Below, in pieces: positions 1-5,052 of a stretch of DNA of 5,137 nt. The number at the start of each line of letters is the position of its first letter. Positions within the stretch are counted from its first letter, which is position 1. Both the position numbers and the translations under genes were made by a program. Origin of the DNA: Erysipelotrichaceae bacterium (lineage in GTDB: Bacteria; Bacillota_I; Bacilli_A; Erysipelotrichales; Erysipelotrichaceae); contig JAFZBT010000062.1 of assembly GCA_017561615.1 (NCBI GenBank), positions 1 to 5,137 of the forward strand, in the 5' to 3' direction. The notes under the pieces were generated by a model. It saw only the letters and a list, made by a program, of their open reading frames with translations. It was not told the DNA's origin and did not search any database.

Positions 1-20
1 TGATGGGTGCTTACAAGTAA
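1..20 (+). CDS. Possible 3' end of an upstream gene (partial)
   Basis: The first bases can be read as the last codons of a gene entering from the left, ending at TAA (18-20) with the terminal residues MGAYK. Another frame ends at a TGA at 1-3, so the true frame is uncertain. Too little is present to name a product. From context, an upstream operon member such as another component of the mannose-family PTS (IIA, IIC or IID) would be expected here, but that is inference. Confidence 0.3.
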
Positions 21-40
21 GATTTCAGCTTAATTGAAAG

Positions 41-80
41 ATGCATGCGGGACTTTCGACAGCCCCGCATGCGTTTGTTT
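41..80 (+). terminator. Terminator-like hairpin upstream of the epimerase gene
   Basis: Bases 41-51 pair with 64-74 as an 11-bp GC-rich stem with one G-U pair. The stem can be extended past an A-C mismatch to close a small loop at about 55-60. It is followed by a T-rich stretch (74-80, interrupted by one G) and then directly by the ribosome binding site GGAGGAG at 81-87. It may be an intra-operon attenuating terminator, an mRNA-processing or stabilising stem-loop, or the terminator of the preceding gene. The short interrupted T-run suggests incomplete termination. Confidence 0.55.
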
Positions 81-93
81 GGAGGAGAAAACA

Positions 94-765
94 ATGAAAA
101 AGGTCGCTATTTATCCGTCAGTCATGTGCTGCAAGCCCTGGGAGCTGCGTGAGTACATCGCTGAATTCGAAAAAAACGGCATCGCCGGCATTCACTTTGA
201 TGTCATGGATGGTCATTATGTTCCCAACATCATGCTGGGAATGGATGATTTCGACGCCATCAGATCGATCACCGATCTGCCGATCGATGTCCATTTCATG
301 GCTGTTGAGCCGGAGAATTTCTTCCCCTGGTTCAACTGGAAGGAAAATGACCGTGTCAGTTTCCATCCCGAAGCCAGTAAGCAGCCATACCGTCTGTTAA
401 TGGCTATCAGGGAAAAGGGAATGAAGGCTGGCTACGCCATGAGCCCGGGTATTCCGCTGGAGTATCTGGAAGAGGCTCTGCCGGTGCTTGACTTCGTCAT
501 GTTCATGGCCGTAAACCCGGGATTTGCCGGACAGAAGCTGATCCCTAACGGCCTGGAAAAGATCGCCAGAGTCAGAAAGATTCTGGACAAAGCCGATCAC
601 CACATCGAGCTGGTTATAGATGGGAATACAACAACTGAAAACGCCAGAAAGATGCTGGCGGCAGGCGCCGACAGCCTGGTAACCGGAACTTCATCAATGC
701 TGAAGGAAGGGCCGGAAAAATTTGGCGAATGCTATAGGAATTATGTGCAGTCAGTTGTAGAATAA
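94..765 (+). CDS. Ribulose-phosphate / allulose-6-phosphate 3-epimerase family protein
   Basis: This 223-aa cytoplasmic TIM-barrel protein is of normal length for the family, which inverts C3 of ketose phosphates (ribulose-5-P to xylulose-5-P, or allulose-6-P to fructose-6-P). The active-site residues are all visible: Ser9 in PSVM, His34 and Asp36 in HFDVMDGHYVPN, His67 in DVHFM, the NPGFAGQ loop at 141-147 and Asp176 in VIDGN. The phosphate-grip region reads DGNTTTENA and GTSSML instead of the DGGV and GSAIF of classical Rpe. Together with the SVMC start and AAGAD-x4-GTS, this is closer to AlsE as I recall it. The start at 94 is chosen because GGAGGAG (81-87) lies 6 nt upstream. Three consecutive TAA codons (763-771) end the frame. 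The neighbouring PTS IIB and polyol-phosphate dehydrogenase suggest that it epimerises the ketose phosphate made by the dehydrogenase. The family call is firm; the substrate is open. Confidence 0.9.
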   Translation: MKKVAIYPSVMCCKPWELREYIAEFEKNGIAGIHFDVMDGHYVPNIMLGMDDFDAIRSITDLPIDVHFMAVEPENFFPWFNWKENDRVSFHPEASKQPYRLLMAIREKGMKAGYAMSPGIPLEYLEEALPVLDFVMFMAVNPGFAGQKLIPNGLEKIARVRKILDKADHHIELVIDGNTTTENARKMLAAGADSLVTGTSSMLKEGPEKFGECYRNYVQSVVE

Positions 766-779
766 TAATAAAGAAGTTT

Positions 780-786
780 AAAGGAG
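780..786 (+). promoter_or_regulatory. Ribosome binding site that decides the IIB start
   Basis: AAAGGAG lies 9 nt before the ATG at 796. A TTG at 787 is in frame but directly abuts this site, so it cannot be the start. Confidence 0.75.
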
Positions 787-795
787 TTGAATAAT

Positions 796-1287
796 ATGGC
801 AATTGAGAATTTGATTTTTACCAGAATTGATGACAGACTGATCCATGGTCAGGTCGTTACCCAGTGGATCAAGCAGTACAAGGAAATCAAGCACATCATG
901 TGCGTTGATGACAAGACCGCCAAGGACCCGTTCATGCAGACGATGTTCTCATATCTGATCCCCAGCGGCATGACCATTGAGAACAAGACCATCGAAGATG
1001 CTGCGAAGCTTCTGAAGGAAGGACTGCCGAAGCCCACCATGCTGATCGCCAAGGTTCCGGATACCATCAAGGCCTTAAGAGATGCCGGCTGCCCGATCGA
1101 TTACTTCAATATCGGCGGCATGGGCATGAGCGGCGACCGCAAGAAATTCTTCCAGAATATCTCCATGTCTGATCATGAAAAGGAAATCATCAAACAGATG
1201 ATCGACGAAGGCGTCAAGGTAGAGATCCAGATCATCCCGGCTCAGGGCTGCTATGACGTAGCTGACCTGCTGAAGAAGAACGGATAA
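796..1287 (+). CDS. PTS system mannose/fructose/sorbose-family IIB component
   Basis: This 163-aa protein is a stand-alone cytoplasmic IIB domain of the mannose-type phosphotransferase family, of the usual length for that domain. It takes phosphate from IIA onto a histidine and passes it to the sugar as it is translocated by IIC/IID. The signature TRIDDRLIHGQVVTQW is at residues 9-24, with His17 as the expected phosphorylated residue. No IIA, IIC or IID gene is in the window; they would have to lie upstream or elsewhere. The gene sits 30 bp after the epimerase and 4 bp before the dehydrogenase, so the three are almost certainly one transcript. Its place between two catabolic enzymes indicates a dedicated carbohydrate or polyol transporter. 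The exact substrate cannot be read from the sequence. Confidence 0.93.
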   Translation: MAIENLIFTRIDDRLIHGQVVTQWIKQYKEIKHIMCVDDKTAKDPFMQTMFSYLIPSGMTIENKTIEDAAKLLKEGLPKPTMLIAKVPDTIKALRDAGCPIDYFNIGGMGMSGDRKKFFQNISMSDHEKEIIKQMIDEGVKVEIQIIPAQGCYDVADLLKKNG

Positions 1288-1291
1288 CATC

Positions 1292-2356
1292 ATGGCAACC
1301 ATGAAAGCAGCAAGACAGCACGCAATCGGTGATTTCCGCTGCGATGAAGTTGAAGTTCCCGTACCGCATGGCAAGCAGCTGCTGCTAAAGGTCAGCGCCT
1401 GCGGTATCTGCGGGAGTGACATTCCCCGTATCTTTGAACTGGGTACCAGTCTGAAGAAATACCCGCTGACTCTGGGACACGAGTTCGGCGGAACCATCGT
1501 AGCCGTCGGTGAGGATGCTGATCCTTCTCTGATTGGCAGAAAAGGCGCCATTTTCCCGCTGATCCCCTGTCGTAACTGCGAAGCCTGCCTGACCGCTGAC
1601 TATGCCATGTGCCAGCACTATGACTATCTGGGTTCCAGAAGCGACGGCGGCATGGCTGAGTACTGCCTGATACCATCAGAATGGCATTTCGTAGAATCAC
1701 ACAGTGAAAGCACTACCGGCGAAATGCTGGGCATGGTTGAGCCCTGCTGCGTGGCACAGCATGCCATCAGAAAGGGCGATGTCGTTGCCGGCCATCACGT
1801 AGTGATCTTCGGCGCCGGCCCGATCGGCATCATGGCTTCACGCTGGGCAAGACTGTTCGGAGCTGATCCGATTCTGGTCGACGTTGTGGAAGAGAAATGC
1901 CAGTTTGCCAGAGACCGCGGTGAAACGGTCATCAACAGCATGACCACCGATGTCGTCGCAGAGGTAAAGAGACTTACCGGCGGACATATGGCTGATGTGG
2001 TTGTTGAAGGTACCGGAACCGGTCCGGGTCTGTGCAGCGCCATTGAATGCTGCCGTATCAAGGCCACGGTCGTACTGCTGGGCAACCCGCATAAGGATAC
2101 CGTGATCAAGTTGTCAGATCACAGCACCATCCTGCGGAAGGAACTGGTATTAAAGGGCATCTGGAACCACCATTACGCTGAGACCCCGATTAATGAGTGG
2201 GCATATTGCGTGAAGATGATGGACGAAGGCAAGATGCAGGTCCTCGATCTGATCACCCACAAGACTGACATTGAAGGACTGCCGCAGCTGTGCCAGGACA
2301 TCTATGACCGCAAGGTAGTCATCTGCAAGGCCATGTACTCAGCTGAAGGCAAGTAG
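1292..2356 (+). CDS. Zinc-dependent polyol-phosphate dehydrogenase, GatD-like (MDR superfamily)
   Basis: This 354-aa medium-chain dehydrogenase is full length. Expected catalytic zinc ligands are Cys40 (CGSD), His63-Glu64 (GHEFGG) and Glu150 (VEP). The structural zinc lobe is Cys93, Cys96, Cys99 and Cys107. The Rossmann motif GAGPIG is at 174-179, and Asp197 at the end of the second strand favours NAD over NADP. The segments CGSDIPRIF, YDYLGSRSDGGMAEY and ILRKEL resemble galactitol-1-phosphate 5-dehydrogenase as I recall it, so a sugar-alcohol phosphate is the likely substrate and a ketose phosphate the product. That product would feed the epimerase encoded upstream. Translation probably couples to the IIB gene: the gap is 4 bp and only a weak purine-rich site precedes the start. 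An in-frame ATG at 1301 (MKAARQH) is an alternative start that fits the usual family N-terminus. Ribitol-5-P, allitol-P or galactitol-1-P dehydrogenase are all possible. Confidence 0.88.
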   Translation: MATMKAARQHAIGDFRCDEVEVPVPHGKQLLLKVSACGICGSDIPRIFELGTSLKKYPLTLGHEFGGTIVAVGEDADPSLIGRKGAIFPLIPCRNCEACLTADYAMCQHYDYLGSRSDGGMAEYCLIPSEWHFVESHSESTTGEMLGMVEPCCVAQHAIRKGDVVAGHHVVIFGAGPIGIMASRWARLFGADPILVDVVEEKCQFARDRGETVINSMTTDVVAEVKRLTGGHMADVVVEGTGTGPGLCSAIECCRIKATVVLLGNPHKDTVIKLSDHSTILRKELVLKGIWNHHYAETPINEWAYCVKMMDEGKMQVLDLITHKTDIEGLPQLCQDIYDRKVVICKAMYSAEGK

Positions 2357-2366
2357 AAAACAAAAG

Positions 2367-2396
2367 AAAAGATGGACGATGTCGTCCATCTTTTTT
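2367..2396 (+). terminator. Bidirectional intrinsic terminator between convergent genes
   Basis: The stem is GATGGACG (2371-2378) with CGTCCATC (2383-2390) around a 4-nt loop. It is flanked by AAAA on the left and TTTTTT (2391-2396) on the right. It ends the plus-strand operon 10 nt after the dehydrogenase stop. On the minus strand the same stem is followed by TTTTCTTTTG, so it can also end the lipoprotein transcript, whose stop is about 20 nt away. Confidence 0.9.
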
Positions 2397-2415
2397 GCGG
2401 CTTTAGATAAGCTGC

Positions 2416-3474
2416 TCAGTGATGAGGATCGAAGCCTCTGTCGATTTCCAGTTCGTCAAGTCTCAGACCGATCCTGCCGTCAGTCACGTGATACCTTATG
2501 TAGATCAGGTACTGCGTGTTTGAAGTCGTGTCGTGAACAAGATAACGGTAGTTGTTGCAGCCGTTGTAAACAAGATCGTCAATGCCGAATTCTCTGGTCT
2601 TGTCTTTCTTCAGCCAATTGATGGTAATGGTTCCCAGGGAATTATCGAAAAGAACTGCCATTTCACCGGTCTCATCTAAGTAGATGTTTCCGCCAACCAG
2701 AACATCAAGCAGCTTGATTCTGTCCATACCGACATCAGTTACATAATAGGCATAATTGTCATCAGCGAAGATATAGAAGGAATCGGGTGTGTCCTTTTCG
2801 ATGTGCATCGTAAATGTCCATTCCTCATCGTCATAGTCAATTACGAACTCGTAGTTGTTGAAGCCCTTATAGGTAATGGACTTGACTAGGATGTATTCAT
2901 CTTCCGTTTTTTCATAGTCGACGATGGTGCGGTCACAGATCATCCAGGCATCGGCCTCAGCGACGAATTGATTCATGTTTTCATAATTGGCGTACGGACC
3001 GTTTTCCTGCAGGAACTTCAGCAGCTCATCTCCACTCATTCCCTTGTCGCTGTGCAGCATATAAGGTCCTTCAGCATTGTCGCCGGCAACGAAGGTAGCC
3101 TTCAGAACGGTCGGGTCATTGAGATCATATTCGATTCTGAAGGTGGTAGTGCCCTCATCATAATCCGTTTCCTCATCGTGGCGGCCGTCATGATGAGCAT
3201 CGATCTCAAAGGCATTGTTACCGGTCTTGCGGATATCGGTGATGTTTTCGCACATGTAGTAGCTCGTCTGATCGATTGTGCGCTCAACGGTCTTCTTTTC
3301 CGCATCGAATCTCACGAACAGCCTGGTCTCGTCTTCGACAAACCAGCTGTTTTCTTCCAGCGCACTGAGCAGCGCAGCGGGATCGAACTTATCGCCGTTA
3401 CCCCCGCCGCCGTCACATCCTGACATGGTGGCAATCAGTAACAGAGAGAGCAGTAACGTTAACAGCTTCTTCAT
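2416..3474 (-). CDS. Predicted lipoprotein of unknown function with three tandem modules
   Basis: This 352-aa protein begins with a type II signal peptide: MKK, a leucine-rich core (residues 4-14) and the lipobox MSGC with Cys20 as the lipidated residue. A glycine-rich linker follows (DGGGGNG). The mature part, predicted to be anchored on the outer face of the membrane, contains three divergent copies of a module of about 100 residues (roughly 32-146, 147-250, 251-352). Each has an LL pair near its start (35-36, 151-152, 255-256) and a G-x-NN or GNN motif 51-55 residues later (NN at 86-87, 206-207, 307-308), followed by an aromatic or hydrophobic strand. Copy 1 has an extra His/Asp/Glu-rich insert (94-108). 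The protein is strongly acidic and rich in Asp, Glu and Tyr. I recognise no known domain or catalytic motif. GGAGGA (3481-3486) supports the start. It appears monocistronic, between its own promoter and the shared terminator. Confidence 0.88.
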   Translation of the reverse strand: MKKLLTLLLSLLLIATMSGCDGGGGNGDKFDPAALLSALEENSWFVEDETRLFVRFDAEKKTVERTIDQTSYYMCENITDIRKTGNNAFEIDAHHDGRHDEETDYDEGTTTFRIEYDLNDPTVLKATFVAGDNAEGPYMLHSDKGMSGDELLKFLQENGPYANYENMNQFVAEADAWMICDRTIVDYEKTEDEYILVKSITYKGFNNYEFVIDYDDEEWTFTMHIEKDTPDSFYIFADDNYAYYVTDVGMDRIKLLDVLVGGNIYLDETGEMAVLFDNSLGTITINWLKKDKTREFGIDDLVYNGCNNYRYLVHDTTSNTQYLIYIRYHVTDGRIGLRLDELEIDRGFDPHH

Positions 3475-3497
3475 ATTGTTTCCTCCGTTTCTTGCGA

Positions 3498-3555
3498 AGA
3501 TACAGAAAACCGGCAGAATGATCAGCTTATCGGATTATCGGTCTTTTCTGTATCT
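3498..3555 (-). promoter_or_regulatory. Long stem-loop in the lipoprotein mRNA 5' leader
   Basis: Bases 3498-3509 pair perfectly with 3544-3555 (12 bp, TATCTTCGC side against the GCAGATA side). After a 2-nt bulge, 3510-3512 pair with 3539-3541, leaving a 26-nt loop. No T-run follows on the minus strand, so it is not a terminator. The predicted transcript start, about 7 nt past the -10 box, falls at the foot of this stem. A 5'-end stabilising hairpin, a cis-regulatory RNA or a protein operator are all possible. The ribosome binding site lies outside the stem. Confidence 0.55.
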
Positions 3556-3561
3556 GCATTT

Positions 3562-3590
3562 AGTATATCACAATGCCATGGAAAAGTCGT
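3562..3590 (-). promoter_or_regulatory. Probable extended -10 promoter of the lipoprotein gene
   Basis: On the minus strand, TATACT (3567-3562) is preceded by TGA (3570-3568), giving an extended -10 element. No good -35 hexamer exists at 16-18 bp; the nearest candidate is ACGACT (3590-3585). The predicted start of transcription is near 3555, giving a leader of about 80 nt. Confidence 0.5.
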
Positions 3591-3595
3591 ATTTC

Positions 3596-3620
3596 AAAAA
3601 AAGGGGAACTAGTTCCCCTG
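3596..3620 (-). terminator. Intrinsic terminator of the PLP-enzyme gene, with the stop codon in its loop
   Basis: On the minus strand the stem AGGGGAA / TTCCCCT (3613-3619 with 3602-3608) encloses the loop CTAG and is followed by seven Ts (3602-3596). The TAG stop codon (3611-3609) lies inside that loop, so the last sense codons (Gln-Gly-Asn) form the 5' arm. No T-run exists in the plus direction, so it acts only for the minus strand. Confidence 0.88.
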
Positions 3621-4865
3621 TCTCATTCTGGTTATGGCCAGCAGTATTCCCAGCTTGCCGTATTCAGGCGTCAGTCCGCCCTGCATGTATAGCGTATAAG
3701 GCGGAATAACCGGTGCATCAGCTGACAGTTCGATGGTACTTCCCTGGGTAAAGGCTCCGCAGGCCATTACCTCGTCAAACGGGTATCCCGGCATGGGAGC
3801 CGGAAGAACTCTGACAAAGGAGTCGACCGGTGAGGAATCCTGGATGCCCTGGGTGAAACGGACCAGATTTTCCCTGCTGGAGAGTTCGACGGTCTGGATG
3901 ATGTCGGTTCTCTTTTCGTCGTAGCGCGGTGAAACGTTTCTGAATCCGAGCTTTTCCAGCATGTAAGCGGAGAAGACAGCCGTCTTCAGGGCAGAGCGTA
4001 CGGCAGACGGCGCCATGAACAGGCCCTTGAAGAAGGCATTGTTCTGATTGAAATTGGCGCCCTGCTGCTTACCGATACCCGGAGCGGTCAGCCGTTCGGC
4101 GACCATGGCTACCAGATCACGCCGTCCGGCAACATAGCCGCCGGTTGAGGCGATTCCGCCGCCCAGATTCTTCATCAGTGAGCCGGCGATGATGTCGGCG
4201 CCGACATGCCCGGGTTCTCTTTCTTCGACCAGTTCCCCATAGCAGTTATCGACCATGATGATCACGTCCCTGTTGACTTCCCGGATGCGGCTTATCAGAT
4301 GCCCGATCTGATCGATCGTAAGCGAAGGCCTGCTGGAGTAGCCGCGGGAACGCTGAATCTCCACCAGTCTTACGTCATTCTTGCTGAGACGGTCAACGAT
4401 TTTCTCTTCATCAAAGCCGCCGTTGATCAGATCGATCTGCTCATAGCTTACGCCATTGGCCTTTAGAGACTGCGATGAATCACCGTAAATGCCGATCATT
4501 TCCTGCAGGGAATCATAGGGCGTTCCGGTCAGTGAGATCATGACATCGCCATGCCTGAGCAGAGCGGAGAAGACCAGAAACAGCGCATTGGTACCGCTGG
4601 ATATCTGCGGTCTGACCAGAGAATCTTCACAGCCCAGTATGTCCGCAAACATGTCTTCCAGCTTGTCTCTTCCGCTGTCGTAGTTACCGTAGCCGTTGAT
4701 GTCGCTGAAGTCGGAATATGACACCCTGTTTCTGATGAAAGCGGCCAGGATCCTGTCGGAATTGTGAAGGCAGATCTCATCGATCCGGTCATAGATGTCC
4801 TTCAGTACTTCGTCTGACTGCGCTGCCATTTCCAGCAGGTCTTTATCTATCTGATCACGAATCAT
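3609..4865 (-). CDS. Methionine gamma-lyase / aluminum-resistance family PLP-dependent protein (YnbB-like)
   Basis: This 418-aa cytoplasmic protein matches the fold-type I PLP enzyme family annotated as 'methionine gamma-lyase family' or 'aluminum resistance protein' in Firmicutes (B. subtilis YnbB), and is of full family length. Visible landmarks are the N-terminal YGNYDSGRDKLE segment (59-70), the PLP-phosphate loop SSGTNAL (89-95), the family signature QRSRGYSSRPSLTI (171-184), VDNCYGE (205-211) with Asp206 expected to contact the PLP ring nitrogen, and GSLMKNLGGG with Lys232 as the expected Schiff-base lysine. The start is set at ATG 4865 because GAGGTGA (4878-4872) lies 6 nt upstream; an in-frame TTG at 4871 abuts that site. 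The gene has its own promoter and terminator and is transcribed away from the putative rRNA promoter. Family assignment is strong. The physiological substrate is not established for the family as far as I know; a C-S lyase role in sulfur amino-acid metabolism is the usual inference. Confidence 0.92.
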   Translation of the reverse strand: MIRDQIDKDLLEMAAQSDEVLKDIYDRIDEICLHNSDRILAAFIRNRVSYSDFSDINGYGNYDSGRDKLEDMFADILGCEDSLVRPQISSGTNALFLVFSALLRHGDVMISLTGTPYDSLQEMIGIYGDSSQSLKANGVSYEQIDLINGGFDEEKIVDRLSKNDVRLVEIQRSRGYSSRPSLTIDQIGHLISRIREVNRDVIIMVDNCYGELVEEREPGHVGADIIAGSLMKNLGGGIASTGGYVAGRRDLVAMVAERLTAPGIGKQQGANFNQNNAFFKGLFMAPSAVRSALKTAVFSAYMLEKLGFRNVSPRYDEKRTDIIQTVELSSRENLVRFTQGIQDSSPVDSFVRVLPAPMPGYPFDEVMACGAFTQGSTIELSADAPVIPPYTLYMQGGLTPEYGKLGILLAITRMRQGN

Positions 4866-4892
4866 AAACAATCACCTCAGAATACAATACAT

Positions 4893-4921
4893 ATTATATA
4901 TGAAACGCCGGAGGATGAAAA
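4893..4921 (-). promoter_or_regulatory. Sigma-A-type promoter of the PLP-enzyme gene
   Basis: On the minus strand TTTTCA (4921-4916) is followed, after 17 bp, by a perfect TATAAT (4898-4893). Transcription would start near 4886, giving a short leader of about 20 nt that contains the GAGGTGA ribosome binding site. Confidence 0.75.
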
Positions 4922-4988
4922 ACCATATGGAATCATGCCTGTGTTTTACCGTTTGGAATACTGCGAAATAGGTGAAATAATGTGTGTA

Positions 4989-5048
4989 CGATTTTCGGAA
5001 AAATCGGCAAAAAAGTTATTGACAACTTAAGGGAATATGATATTATAT
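4989..5048 (+). promoter_or_regulatory. Strong promoter with A-tract upstream element (probable rRNA operon promoter)
   Basis: A perfect -35 box TTGACA (5019-5024) is followed after 16 bp by TATTAT (5041-5046) inside an AT-only run. Two A-tracts (4999-5003 and 5009-5014), spaced about one helical turn apart, lie directly upstream and resemble an UP element. An inverted repeat CGATTTT / AAAATCG (4989-4995, 5000-5006) overlaps the distal A-tract. This architecture is typical of stable-RNA promoters. A second weaker promoter further upstream cannot be excluded. Confidence 0.75.
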
Positions 5049-5052
5049 AAAA

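Noticed and set aside
34..93. N-terminal extension of the epimerase from a TTG at 34
   Set aside because: No ribosome binding site precedes it, it runs through the GC-rich hairpin, and a strong GGAGGAG with correct spacing serves the ATG at 94, which gives the normal family length.
1075..1551. 158-aa minus-strand open frame
   Set aside because: It overlaps the well-supported IIB and dehydrogenase genes antisense, has no recognisable domain and no ribosome binding site of note; an antisense shadow.
2379..2621. 80-aa plus-strand open frame beginning in the convergent terminator
   Set aside because: It starts inside the terminator stem, is antisense to the lipoprotein 3' end and has cysteine/arginine-rich low-plausibility composition.
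2968..3709. Two plus-strand open frames (2968-3423 and 3278-3709) opposite the lipoprotein gene and its leader
   Set aside because: They lie antisense to a gene with a clear signal peptide, lipobox, Shine-Dalgarno and internal repeats, and show no domain of their own.
4192..4207. 16-bp perfect palindrome ATGTCGGCGCCGACAT
   Set aside because: It is inside conserved coding sequence (GADIIAG region) of the PLP enzyme, with no nearby promoter or repeat copy; most likely codon-driven coincidence.
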